Part shown: positions 11,116 through 23,325 of the stretch, piece by piece | Position numbering within the stretch: the stretch's first letter is position 1 | Layout: each line of letters starts with the position of its first letter | Origin: Buddleja alternifolia | Taxonomy: Eukaryota; Streptophyta; Magnoliopsida; Lamiales; Scrophulariaceae | Reading direction: 5' to 3' | NCBI GenBank assembly: GCA_019426215.1 | Contig: CM033392.1 | Span: 33,958,814 to 34,022,813, forward strand | DNA length: 64,000 bases | Position numbers and translations under genes: made by a program | Notes under the pieces: generated by a model | Seen by the model: the letters and a program-made list of their open reading frames with translations, nothing else | Told to the model about the DNA's origin: nothing | The model's database searches: none

Positions 11116-12589
11116 TGTTAGGAAATTTCATGTTAGATGTTTTGATTATGACAAGAATAGGACTTTATGTTAGACCGCAAAAATAATGTAATTTTATATT
11201 TTCATAGAACAATTGTATAAGCAGTTGAAAGTTTGTAATTTTGTTAAGCTTGCAATTTTTATCTTTGTAGATTTCAGACTAAGTATTCGAAACAAAGTCG
11301 CTGATAGAATTCTAGGTGAGTCTATCAAAGATGAAGTTGAAGATCAACGTCTGAAGTCAAGTGAAGATGAAGATTTGTTCTTAGCGTCTGTCAAATGCTA
11401 AAGGATTGTTTCAGGGTTGTTGAATCAAGCGCTCAAAAGACTCAAGCGATCAATGATCAAATTCACTTGAAATAAATTCTTAAGTCGCGAGGGACTTAAA
11501 TGCAATCATCAACAGACACTTATTTTCAAAGGGAAATAAATTCAAATGCATTAAATGCCTGATCAGTGCATTAAATGTGATAAGCTATTATGATTTGTGG
11601 TCAAGCCACCTTTTGACTACACTATCAGAAATCAGAGTTCAAAACCTGCTCCTCCCTAATCGGAACTAGCAGAAATTGATGAATCTCAGAAAAGGGACTA
11701 TTTAACGCGATGTGTAAGAGACATGCGCCTACATGTGTTCAAGTGACAAATCCCAAGAAATCTCTATAAATAGTACCTTCCAGCAAACCCTAATTACACA
11801 CGTACAAGCATAAGAAAAAGGTCTAAACTTTGCAAAACTTATTTGAGAGAAAAGCTTATAAACTCCATAGCCAAAAATCCTCTCAAACCTTTTATACATT
11901 CCAAAGACAATCAAAGATATCTCAAACCTCTTCAATGAAGAACCCTAAACTCCTATTGAGACATCCCAAGTTGTTTGAACTTCTCAAATCAAACAAACCC
12001 GTGACTAAATCCTCAACCTCTTTCATCTGAGTGAGAAAGTTGTTGATTCTACAAGCAGCATTTCTGTGTGAGATAAGCTTGTTGAAGAAGGTCTTCATTG
12101 GAGCTGAAGTCTGTGTGATCAAGGAGCTCAAGATCATCTTCCTTTTTATCTATTTTGTAAAAGTTTCTGTGTGATCCTTCGAGAATCAATCTAGTGAATT
12201 TCCTCCAAGTGCCAAGGAAAAGAAGGACGTAGCTCAGATTACATCACCCAATGAACCTCATACATTTTGTGTTATTTACTTCTTTATTGCTTTACCTTAC
12301 ATTTTCATATTATTTCTTTGACAAGGCATTGAAACGGTTAAGCGACTAATTGGCAAAAGAGAACGCTAAGCTTAAAATCATTTTCGCTGTGTTAACCATG
12401 ATTGAGAGATTAAAACATTACCTTACTTTGGTAATTGTTGAAAGCACTAAATCTAAGTTATCTAATCCTGAAGCGCCTGACCTAGCGCTCAGCTTACTAA
12501 GTGATACGAAATTTTCAAAGTCAAAAACGACTTCAGGGTCTATTCAACCCCCCCTTCTAGACCCTTTCGTATGCCACTTGGGACGATCA
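11116..12589 (+). repeat. 3' LTR of element A, complete (1474 bp)
   Basis: It begins TGTTAGGAAATTTCATG after the polypurine tract and ends GATCA, giving TG...CA ends. It matches 1-655 over its downstream part and 25035-26443 over its whole length. Relative to the 5' LTR it lacks about 20 bases around 12500. The ORFs that can be read inside it are not conserved as proteins. Confidence 0.92.
11765..11772 (+). promoter_or_regulatory. Probable TATA box of the Sirevirus-like LTR
   Basis: TATAAATA lies in the middle of the LTR in the context CTCTATAAATAG, as expected for the U3/R boundary. The copy in element B reads CTATAGATAG, so its promoter may be weakened. Confidence 0.6.
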
Positions 12590-13241
12590 AACACCTCAAC
12601 AGAATGGAGTTGCTGAGTGACGGAATAGAACACTTAAAGAAGTTGTTAGGACAATGTTAGCCGAGTCCAAGTTGGCTCAAAGGTTTTCAGCCGAAGAAAT
12701 CAATACTGCTTGGTACACTCAGAATCGGTGTATGATCAACAAAGAACATGAAAAGACTCCATATGAGTTATGGAAAGGACTTAAGCCTAACGTTTCTTAT
12801 TTTCATGTATTTAATTCAAAATGCTTCATTCATAACAATGGATCTCACAACCTAAAGATGTTTGATCCTAAACCAGATGAGGGAATGTTTCTACGCTATG
12901 CCGAAAATGGAAAGAGTTTCCGCATCCTAAATAGGATCAAATCGATGGTTGAGGAATCTATTCATGTTGTGTTTGATGATGCTAACTAAGAACCGAGTAA
13001 GGTTAATATTGATGATGCAGGAGTTGAAGATCTTTTCCAACAAGTGTCACAAATCAATCTAGGTGATGATAGCAATAATGATGAGGATGATGAGATCTTT
13101 GTCCCCAATCCTAAGGTCACTCCGGAGGTTATCAATGATGATATTGCAAGAAACACTGATGATCATGAAGAGAATGATCATCAAGAGCGAATTGGAACAG
13201 TGAATGATGAAGTGACTGCGCAAGAGACAAATGATAGTTAG
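12590..13241 (+). pseudogene. pol: Integrase C-terminal part, element B
   Basis: It opens in the conserved motif following the catalytic Glu region (NRTLKEVVRTMLAESKLAQRF) and continues through YELWKGLKPNVSYFHVF and the hinge towards RT. It aligns with 3430-3940 of element A. A TAA at 12987-12989 and frame changes show decay. The first half of the integrase is absent because element A interrupts the gene here. Confidence 0.85.
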
Positions 13242-13373
13242 GCGATTGATAATCAAGAGTTTCTCAACCCATTCCCACAAGATCAAAAATGGCTTAGAGA
13301 CCATCCACCATAACTAGTAATTAGAGACATTGGAGCACCTGTAAGGACAAAGGCTGCTACATTTAATGAAGCC

Positions 13374-14981
13374 ATGTTCGCAAGTTTCTTATCTCAAATG
13401 GAACTAAAAAAAGTGGAAGAAGCGCTTAGTGATTTAAGTTGGGTTGAAGCGATGCAAGTGGAGCTTAACCAATTTAAGGGTAGTAAGGTTTGGACGCTAG
13501 TTCCCAGACCAACTCACCAAGGAGTTATTGGGACTAGATGGGTTTTCAGAAACAAAATGAACGAAGATGGTATTGTTATAAGAAACAAAGCGAGATTAGT
13601 TGCTCAGGCTATTGTCAAGAAGAAGGTATTGACTTTGATGAAACTTATGCCTCAGTAGCCCTTCTTGAAGCGATTCGGATGTTCCTAGCATTTACCGCAT
13701 TAAATAAACTCATGGTGTATCAAATGGACGTGAAGAGCGCTTTCCTGAATGGTAAACTCCATGAAAAGGTATATGTGGAGCAACCTGCAGGATTCATCAA
13801 CAACCATGGCAAAAGTATGGTCTACAAATTGGATAAGGCACTTTATGGCCTTAAACAAGCACCAAGAGCATGTTCTGATACTCTTTCTATCTTCCTTATG
13901 GGTAAAGGCTTTTCAAGCACCAAGAGCATGTTCTGATACTCTTTCTATCTTCCTTATGGGTAAAGCCTATTCAAAAGGCAGTGTTGACACAATGTTATTC
14001 AAAATTAACCATAACGAAGATATTCTCTTAGTCCAAATTTATGTTGATGATATTATTTTCGAATCTACTAATAAGCGATTGTGTGAGAAACTTTCGAAAT
14101 TAAGGCAAGATCAATTTGAAATGAGCATGATGGGTGAATTAACTTTCTTTATAGGATTACAAGTTAAACAACTACCTAATGGCATATTTATAAACCAATT
14201 CAAATATACAAGAGATATGATTAAGAAATTTGATATGGAAAATGCATCATCTTCAAAACTTCCGATGAGACAAATGCTTAAGTTAGATAAAGATGAAAGT
14301 GGGAAGAAAATTGATATCACTGACTATAGAGGTATCATTGGATCACTTCTTTATTTTATAGCTAGTAGACCCGATATTATATTTTTGGTATGCATGTGTG
14401 TACGCTTTCAAGCTGATCCTAGAGAGTCACACTTAATTGCTGCCAAGAGAATCCTTAAATACCTAAAAGGCACACAATATGTGGGCTTATGGTATCCAAG
14501 GGACTCTCCTTTTGAACTAATTGGTTATTCAAACATAGAGTTTGTTGGATGCAAAATAGATAGAAAGAGTACTAGTGGTAGATGTCAATTTCTAGGTGAT
14601 AGATTGATTTCATGACATAGTAAGAAACAACAAACCATAGCGATCACTGAAGCCGAGTATGTAGCCACTGGAAGTTGTTGTGCACAAATCCTTTGGATGA
14701 GGCCACAACTTAGAGATTATGGAATCCTTTTAGGTCCTACCCCAATCCATTGTGATAACCAAAGCACTTTAGCTATGACCGAAAACTCAGTCCTTCATTC
14801 TAGAACTAAACACATTGACGTTCGCTACCATTTCTTACGTGACCATGTTTAAAAGGAAGATATCTCCATGCATTTCATTATAACAGACAAATAATTGGCA
14901 GATATCTTCACCAAAGAGCTCAACGAACAACGCTTTCTCACTTTGAGAAGTGAATTAGGTATGAATGATTTAAACGCTTAA
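13374..14981 (+). pseudogene. pol: Reverse transcriptase and RNase H, element B
   Basis: RT runs from the ALSDLSWVEAMQVELNQF block near 13425 through QMDVKSAFLNG at about 13720 to an intact YVDDIIFESTN box near 14045. RNase H has DRKSTSGRCQFLGDRLIS at 14555-14612, then a TGA, and a tail ending in TAA at 14979-14981. A 58-bp tandem duplication at 13857-13972 shifts the frame between KQAPRA and the catalytic box, so no single protein can span RT. This is the best-preserved polymerase of the Sirevirus-like family in the window but is not functional. Confidence 0.9.
13857..13972 (+). repeat. 58-bp tandem duplication inside RT of element B
   Basis: The sequence starting AAGCACCAAGAGCATG at 13857 recurs at 13915, and the two copies differ only near their ends. 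As 58 is not a multiple of three, it breaks the polymerase frame. Element A has one copy. Confidence 0.92.
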
Positions 14982-15804
14982 TCATGAAGCATCATATTTT
15001 TCTAGGCATATAATTTAGAGGGAATCCACTCTATTATAATGTCTAAAGCGATTTCAAAATTGAAATGAGTTATCAATTTTAGGGAGAACTTTAAAATTGT
15101 ACTTATTCCAGTTAGTAGGCAATAATGATCAAAAATGACTTTGAAAAATTTTATCCATTGATCATTAGAGTTTACTTTTATGCATGACAAATTGATCGCT
15201 AATAAAATAGAAGTATTATTTCTCAAAAGCGATAATTGTTCTTTATTAAAATAAGACTTTAGTGTTAAGAATATTCCCACTTTAACGCTAAGTAACTATA
15301 TATTTGAAAATCATGCATTGTTTTCAACGCTAAAGGTAGCGTGTGGATAAGTCCAAAAGATAAGATTTGATAATTGCCCATGCGCTTCTATCAAATCAAA
15401 CTGACGGTTAATAATACCTATCTCAAAATAGGCGGTTTAGTAAAAGCACATTCCTGGGTAAGTGTCACTGTACCAACATATATTTTCAAAAATTTCAAAC
15501 GTTTTTGAAAAGTAACTACGGATTCCAAATTCTATGTGCTACAACAGTTAACCTAATTTATCGCGCATTTTTACATCCGTCTTTATGATTAAACGGCTCA
15601 GATTCAATGTTTTTCATTTTTGATTAACTGCATTCACATGTGGCATTTATCAAAACAATTGAGGAGTTACTTTTTTTCATCTATTTAAACCCTTCAATTT
15701 TTTACAGAAAGACTTTATCACTCTCAAATTCTCTTTGCTATTAAAATTCTCGAAGGCAAAAAGCTTTTTTTCTACTTTCTCAAGAAGCTCATCTTTTTGC
15801 ATGA
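14982..15804 (+). other. Non-coding spacer between pol and ORF3, element B
   Basis: This is the counterpart of 5681-6529. Its last third belongs to the first unit of a duplication of about 513 bp that extends into ORF3. No gene is seen. Confidence 0.5.
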
Positions 15805-16490
15805 ATGGCCCCACCAAAGTCTTCCAAATCTGATGCTGGAAACACCTCCAAGCCCAAAACCAAATGCACCATGGGTTATAATGCTGGCTTCCTGATTAAC
15901 TGGGAATACCTTTTTGTGAATCAACACTTCCCAATGAGACAAATTCTTCCTCTCATTGAAGAATATGGTTTAAGAACCAGATTATTAGGAAACGTTTTTC
16001 AAAAATCACAAACGTTTTTGAAAAGTAACTACGAACTCCAAATTCTATATGTTACAGAAGTTATCCTAATTTATCGAGCATTTTTACATCCTTCTTTATG
16101 ATTAAACGACTCTGAATCAATGTTTTTCATTTTCGATTAACTGCATTCACACGTGGCATTTATCAAAGCAATTGAGGAGTTATTTTTTGTCATCTATTTA
16201 AACAATTCAAATTTTTACAAATTTTTTTTATCACTCTCAAATTCTCTTTGCTGTAAAAATTCTCTAAGGCAATTTTTTTTTCCTCTACTTCCTTAAAAAG
16301 CTCCATCTTTTTTCATCAACTACTCCACCAAAGTCTTCCAAATCTGACGCCAGAAACACCTCCAAACCCAAAATCGAAAGAATCATGGGTTATAAAGCCG
16401 GTTTCCTGATTAAGTGGGAATACCTTTTTGAGAATCAACACTTCCCAGTGAGACAAATTCTTCCTCTCATTGAAGAATCTGGTTTAAGAA
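15483..16490 (+). repeat. Direct tandem duplication, period about 513 bp, across the ORF3 start of element B
   Basis: The unit beginning TTTTCAAAAAT at 15483 repeats at 15996. Both units carry the upstream spacer, the MAPPKSS-like N-terminus region and the INWEYLF/IKWEYLF block, and the match stops after TTTAAGAAC (about 15980 and 16490). The second unit continues into the rest of ORF3. The first is cut off and has its own ATG at 15805, while the second has lost that ATG. Confidence 0.85.
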
Positions 16491-17056
16491 CTCTTGTCAC
16501 CTCTAATTCTTTGATTCATGAGGATGAAGTGAAAGATTTCTTTGAGCATGCTGTCATTTCTAACGATGACAACTCTATTTCTTGCTCTTTTCCTTCTGCT
16601 GAAATTCCATTTGTTCTCTCTTCATAACTGCTTACTGATTTGCTGAATCTACCCATTTCTGGGTGTGAAGTTGAAGAAATTGCCATAGGTGCTACTAATA
16701 AAGTCTGGGGACAAGTCCGGTGAGACAACGTTGATGCCGCGTACAAATCAAACTTCAAGAAAAATGACATGAAAGACGAATATGTCATTCTGGCCGACAT
16801 ATGCGCAAAGATGATCGAGTGTCGTAAGGGCTCATTTGGTAAAATCTCAATCATTCAATACAAAATGATGATTACCATATTGACCAAGCCAAAGGTCAAT
16901 TGGGCCTTATATATTTTCAATCTCTTTAAGGCAGCGATGCAGAAGTCAGAGAATCCCAAGCAGTATGGGATTTTCCTTAGTTTTATTCTTAGTGCTAGTG
17001 GATACGTCACGTCCAAAGGATCCAAAGTGCTAGAGCTTAAGTTCTACGGAAAAAAG

Positions 17057-18795
17057 TGTTAGGATTATGCTCTCAGATGCCATAGATGATGGAATGTATA
17101 GGCCATATATCTTGTGTTGAACTGAAACTCTTCTTAAATAAAAAAAATTATTAATTCTTATCTGCATGTATAAGTTGTGTAAAATGTTTTGTCCATGTTT
17201 TCAGTACGATCCCTCTACTTCCTATGCGATAGGAAGATTGGAGCTAGAGAAATTGATCTTGATTACTAAAATAAGTTCGTAAGTAATATGAAGTCTTTAA
17301 TGGACAAATAAAGACTTCGAATACTTGTACAATCTTAGCTCCGACATGGGAGTGCCAGTCTAGTATCATGGGATGATAGGAGATTAAGATTGTAGACACG
17401 TCAGTGGAACTGATATGTTCGAACACGACTCCCATTGGTTTTGTCACATGGGTTTTCACTCTGTGACTGTCAATGACGGAACTAATTATGCGTAATAGGT
17501 ATATGTGAACCTTTGACTTGAAGTATCAAGCTGAAGATGCACTTGTGACGTCAAGTCTTTCACTAGAGTAGTTAGATCCAATTCACCCTTTGGTGGGGTC
17601 AACCTCAAAATGCGGACTTGATGGGCAAGTGGTAATCTTAGCAGATATCTAATATGGGATTTGTTCTCTCATAAGTGAATGAGTATGTACCCAATGTAAT
17701 TATAGATAAATAGAGATCAAAGTCTTTGGTCAAAGCAAACGAGACAATTGTGCTTGGCACTAAATCGATCTCAATGATCTCATATTTATTATGATTTATA
17801 CATATGGTTAAGTACAGTGAGTTTGACATAACCATGACTCTCACTTGACAGGGGAACGTGAACAAAGGGTTTATACATATACGTTATTTATGATTGGAAG
17901 GTTTCGGAATGATCCTATCATTTGTTTTTGTTTGGGTTATGAAGTGGGCCACGTGACTGGCTAGGTGTTACCCACTTCCTTTAGTTTCCTCTCATTGCCA
18001 GGCGAAACGAACCTAAAGAGTTGCGCTAAAGGATTGACAAAGAAAATGAAGAAAATAAAAATTCTATTATTTCTTCTGGGAGTTTTAATTTATTGGATAA
18101 ATTAAATAATTAATTATTCATTAGATGAAATAATTAATTATAATGATAAGATTAATTATTAATTAATTTCCTTGAGAAATATATTAATGAATTAATTTAT
18201 TAATTGGATACAATAAATTATTAATTGAAATAAGAAATTAATTAAACAAAACCAATCACGGGGCTAACTAAGGAGTCCAATTGGATGCCTACTAGGCCTC
18301 AATGTGGCGTCTTTGAGAGGCCACATATTAGGGCTCTTTTGTTTTGACTTGTTCAATAAGTCATGATGTATATAACGACTCTTTGACTTGGAACAAGTAA
18401 GAAGAAGAATACACAACTCTCATAACTCTCAAAATAAAGAAAAATATTCCTTCCCTCCTCTATACCTAGCCGTTGACCATAGAGAAAGAAGAAATGGGAA
18501 TTTTTTTTCGTTTGTTGATCCATGCGTGACGATTTAGAGACGATGTATTTTCGTTGTTCGGATCAAGTTCAAGTTTGAAGAATCAAACCAAAGGATTGAA
18601 GATTTGGAAGCTTCAATATTTCGGGTTTGGAGAAGAAGAAGTTTTTCCCATCATCATATTCATACTAAGGAGTAAGTTTTATTCGTTATACGCTTTTAGA
18701 TTATATTATGCGAATTAGAGTACCAATTGGGTTTTTGTTTTAATTTTTTGAAATTCCTTCCGCTGCGTTTATGCTTTTTCAAAGGAAACCCAACA
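17057..18795 (+). mobile_element. Solo LTR of an Angela/Tork-like copia element (1739 bp)
   Basis: It begins TGTTAGGATTATGC and ends AAACCCAACA. The flanks are AAAAG and AGAAG, a 5-bp duplication with one mismatch. Removing it restores the ORF3 frame around KKMIG as read in element A. Its core (for example GGCCACGTGACTGGCTAGGTGTTACCC near 17950) is shared with the LTR of element C and the remnant at 37484-38176. The typical TTCCGCTGCG tail lies near 18758. No internal region remains, so it arose by LTR-LTR recombination. Confidence 0.88.
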
Positions 18796-19194
18796 AGAAG
18801 ATGATTGGTGAATTGCTCAACCTTAAGTGAGTGGGTGGTGCAGCGGTTCCCAAGGAAGAGCAAGAATGAATCCTTGCCGAACGCCATGCTGAAGGCAGAG
18901 TTCGTGATGATGATGAGGAGCAAGCGACTTCCTCATCAGATGAAGTGGTGGTCAAGCGACCAAAAAGGAAGATCGTGTTGATAGTCGTTGAGCCCTCCAA
19001 GCCAGCTAAGAAACAGAAGAAGGAGACAAAGAAGAAGAAGAAGTCTCCCTCTCCTCCTTCAAAATCCCATTCTCCTCTTCCAGTAATTGAAGTATCCCCT
19101 GAGACTGAAGAAGAAGCAGAAGAAAAAGTGCCGCTAGCTCATAAGCGCACACCGTGGTCTACTCCAGAGGGATCAACAAGCGCTTCAATAGAGC

Positions 19195-20564
19195 TGATAG
19201 GAGTCGTTTTTACATAATTTTTTAGGTCCTTTTAATGACAATTCAGCCCATATATAGTTTATTTCGTCCCACTCGTGCGTTTAATATGTGTGTAAAGTGC
19301 TTTCAGGTAGTAAGCGACGATGGACGAAGAAAAGGGCAAAAAGACGACTCATTTACCCAACTCTGCTCAAGGCTACGCACTAAGGCGCCTAGGCGCCACG
19401 TTTCTCGCGCCCAGGCGCGACCCAGCAAACAAAATCAAAGCTTCGCACTGAGGCGCCTAGGCGCCTGAACCGCCATGCCTAGGCACCACATATTTTGCGC
19501 CTGGGCGCCCCGGAACTTTTGCCCCAAGAAAGATACGCCACATAGGCGGCGCCTAGGCGCCGCGATAACAGAATTTTGGAACTATAAATAGGATTTTTCA
19601 ATTCATTTTGAGGGTTCTGAATCTTGGGAATTGGGAGCATTTTCTGGGGTTTTGGGCCATTATCACTGATCTTGAAGAGCAAGAAGAGGATAAGAGCCAA
19701 GGATTGAAGCTACATTAAAAACTCTATTGCCATTCAACCTTATAGGGAGTTTCTTTCATTGTTCATTGCATTTGATGTTTACATTTATGTATAAGAACAT
19801 GTGGAATTCCGCTGTGTTGATAGTTATGGGCTAAATTCATATGGCTAGGGCCTTGTAAGAATTGATTTGTGAATTATTCGTATTATTGATAATTGTTGAA
19901 TTAATTCCTTTGTTGCTATGTGTTATGAATTTGTGCTTATATTCCTTACATGTGATTGATCAACATATGTATTATAAATTGCCTAGTTTAGCATCTTGAG
20001 AAAGAGTTAAGTTAGGGTGCAAGGAATTCATAGCATCACCGATCAAATAGGAGTTACCCTAGACATAAGTAAAGACTCCCGGGTGAAGTCGTTCGATTCT
20101 AATCGAGTAAACTCTAGTTCCTCAATGCATGCTTAGAGGTAGATTTCCGGGTAGACATACTTAGGAAACCGCCGCTTAAGTGTAGGAGCATATCGCGAGA
20201 CATCGGGTATTCTTTACCTTAGGAGTTTTCACCATAGCAACTAGGTCTAATAATTCAACAAGAGTCTTTCAGCGGATAAGGATCAAATCAAGTCTTGCAT
20301 GTGCCTTAGTCTAGTTCTCACGCTTGAGTTTCAATTCGTTGCTTGTTCTTATTTCTTTTGTTCTTTGCTTGCTTACTTGTTTTACTCTTAATTTCCGTTA
20401 ATTTGTCGTTACGTTTATTCGAAAATCTTAAGCTAAAAATCCAAGTCTCCGTGGTTCGACAACCCGAACTTATTTTGTCCATTTTTATTACTACACGACT
20501 AATATACTTGCTACCAAGCACGTTACCTTCTAGCGTGTCAAGTTTTTGGCGTCGTTGCCGGGGC
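19195..20564 (+). mobile_element. Gypsy LTR inserted with its primer-binding site attached
   Basis: The LTR runs 19195-20540 (TGATAGGAG ... GCGTGTCA) and is the same type as 23326-24641. It is followed by AGTTTT and TGGCGTCGTTGCCGGGG (20547-20563), an Asp-tRNA-type primer site, and then directly by ORF3 of element B. The 9-mer CAATAGAGC flanks the insert on both sides (19186-19194 and 20565-20573). Alignment with element A shows only one copy existed before insertion. No second LTR or further internal sequence is present, which is unusual for a solo LTR. Confidence 0.8.
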
Positions 20565-20765
20565 CAATAGAGCCAGCGCTTGAAGAACCAGCGAGTGACC
20601 CTCCTCCTCCTCTTTCTGAACCTATTTTAGAGCCTAATGCTAATCCTCCTTCACAGGATTTTGCTAGCGATCAGGATGATGATGAAAAAGTTTTGGAGCC
20701 AGAGGCAATGGAACCAAATGTTTCCAAAGATCAAGCGACTGATATGGTCAAAGATAGTCCTCAGG

Positions 20766-20844
20766 GTAAGTGTTTCTGCATTTTGTATCTCAAATCTCTA
20801 CTTAGTAGAAATTTTCTTTGTTCTCACACGCTTGCATATATCAG
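20766..20844 (+). other. Putative 79-nt intron in ORF3 of element B
   Basis: The donor GTAAGTGTTT at 20766 and acceptor ATATATCAG ending at 20844 flank a T-rich segment. Excision joins the DSPQ codons to AQNVPEVDAPPPPP in phase 1, which moves from the frame open at 20546-20765 to the frame open at 20845-21116. The position and phase match intron 2 of element A. Confidence 0.6.
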
Positions 20845-23325
20845 CACAAAATGTGCCAGAAGTTGATGCACCTCCTCCTCCTCCCGACGTAGCCGTAGAG
20901 TTTGATATTGATATGTCAACAGTGGTGGAAATCGCTAAGGAAATAGAAATGGTCCTTCCAAACGCAGAGATCTCTCCATCCAGGGAAGCGACTATAGATG
21001 CTGAGCGGTCGATAGAAGTAGCCCCATTAGTCCCCACTTCAACTGGTCCTTCTTCTCTTGTGGTGAATTTCATTTTAAGAGGCTATGATGAAAGCCTAGA
21101 GTACTACTATGCCTAGAGAGAAAAGACCCTTCGGCAGATGATTGACATGGAGCTTAACTTTCAGACATCACTCCACAATCCTGCTCTTTTAGATGGTCAA
21201 AAATTAGAGATTTTCGAGAAGCTAGCCACGCTGGGTCTTAAGTCCAAGAAGGAGATCATTGCTCGTCTTGAGTATCTAGAGACTCCTCTTAGGGATTTGG
21301 TAGAGTTTGAGATCAAACGTTTTCAAGAAGTAGGCCGCAGTTTTGAATGCAATTTTTCGTTCTGCCGCACTCATGTTCAAATTTGGAATCCTCATATGGG
21401 TGATTGGGAGAAGAACCCGATGGAGAACAGTTGAATCCAATGGGTTATTCTGCCCTGCCGAGAGTCATCCATTCTGTCACTAATAAGTATTCACCAAAAC
21501 CCCACCGCTTATGGAAAGAAAAGGGAGAAATGTTTTGAAAACACCCCAATCTGATTAATAACTGGATTGAAGATGAACCTTGAGAATACCTTGCCAGAGT
21601 CTGGGCCGATAACTTCGATATTGAAAAATAAAGATTTAAGAAGCTACTCGAAGCCAAGAAATACAAAGAAGTGACTGAGAGACTCAGAAGACGCTGGATA
21701 CAGGACACATCCAGATGGACTGAGGATTTCGTACTGCATTTCCATACGATTGAAGAGATGCTCAAGTATCCTTTTCTCTTCAATTTTGGAATTGAGTACA
21801 GGTGTCATGGTTACGCTTCATTTCCGGATTTAAATGAAGATGCCGACACCAGCAAGAGATATGCCCTTCCAAGTCCTAGTGAAGCACATATGCGTCTAAC
21901 TGATGATAATGCCTAATTTCATAGAGACAGAAGAGCGATTGTTGAGATTGCTCAATCGCTGGATATCACCTTTCACCATCTCTTTAGTTTTAGTGATTTC
22001 CGTGACTATAATCTTCATCCTGTCTTGATGTGTGAGCAGAACATTCGAGTGGCCCAAATCCTTTCTCTTATTTAGCTAGTGGATCAAGCGGTAGCTCAAG
22101 CACTGATGCCTTTCTTAATGGACTTCGTCCAATCTTACACATCTGGTGTAGTGATCCCAGAAGACGCTGACTTAGCATTCAGTACTGAAGAGCACAAAGA
22201 TGGTTGTTTTTCATCCCAATATCATTCTATCTAAGCCCAAGGTATGTTCTGGAAGTGATTGGCCCAGTCTGGGTCATCCCTGTTCAAAGACCATCTTCTG
22301 TGGAAAACATGGAATTGCAAGTCGACAAGACCCCTATTGTTGAAGACGCTCTCGTTCAAATCACTGATATCTAAATAGAAGATGCCCCAGCGCTCCAGTA
22401 GTCAAGGTTCCACTTGTTGATCAAGTTGCGCAAATACACGCTGGAACTCAATATGTTAATCAAGCAATTTCGGAAGTTTAGGACGAGATTGCTGAAGACC
22501 CCGAGAAACCTTTTATCAAAGACGAATCAAACGGTAAAGCAACAGTTTCAAGCTCATATGAACTCATTCCATCTCCTGAGAGTCCTCCTTCCTCAGACTC
22601 AGATTCAGATAGAGATTAAGAGGCCAAATATTTCAGAAAAGCAGTAAGGAACTTGCTCCAAAGTATGAACAGTTCCTGCTCTAAAATGATAGCCAATGAT
22701 GAAACTCACATCAGGCTTGCTCCAGATAGTAGAAGTTGAGATATTTCAAACGTTGCGGTCAAGAGTACTACATCAGTACTGGACTACATTGTTCTCTTAA
22801 TCACCGACCTATCTGAAGAGTTTAATCACTCGCTAGCTCAGAATACGTCCGCGGATACTGAAAGACACAATATTTCCAATTCAGTAGGTCAGAGTATCGC
22901 TGAGCAAGTAGCCCTCCTCATTGATGAAGTCAGAGTACTCCGATGAGATATCGCGGAGCTATGCTCTTCCCTTGCCGAAGACAAGAAGTGGGAAGAAAAA
23001 GAAAATCTAAAATATCCTAAAGCCAAAGCCAAAACCAAATCCAAGGAGCCAATGTCCAAAATAGATAATAAAAATTAGTGGTCCATGTTTACGAAGAGAT
23101 TGTGAGTCTGAAAAAAATGCTCACAACAAAGCTAAAACCAAGATACTTCAGAGGTAAGCATAGGCTCCCTGATCTGGATGTTACTTTTCTTGAGGGTATG
23201 GGTTTTAACTTTTATGTTGGTGAGGAGACCTCTTAACTGGAAGCCTTCAAATGATCGGATCCAAGATCTATATAATGCTCTTATCAAGACGTTTGAAATT
23301 CCTCCAAGAGATTAGGTTGAAAGAC

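Larger units (their letters stand above)
1..12589 (+). mobile_element. Element A: Sirevirus-like Ty1/copia retrotransposon, decayed, 5' end off window
   Basis: The order is partial LTR, Met-type primer site, gag, protease, integrase, reverse transcriptase, RNase H, a long third ORF, polypurine tract and LTR. Copia domain order (integrase before RT), wording such as IYVD-IIFGSTN in RT and a large extra ORF between pol and the 3' LTR are typical of the Sirevirus (SIRE/Opie) lineage. Over the first 300 bases the two LTRs differ at about 9 positions per 100 by eye, so the insertion is not recent. Stops and frameshifts interrupt every gene. The right edge cuts straight into the integrase of element B, so A appears nested in a member of its own family. 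The 5' target duplication lies left of the window and could not be checked. Confidence 0.85.

Noticed and set aside
19235..19700. Arg/Pro-rich ORFs on both strands in gypsy LTRs (also 23418-23688 and 43880-44275)
   Set aside because: They are produced by the GGCGCC-rich palindromic block and are open on both strands.
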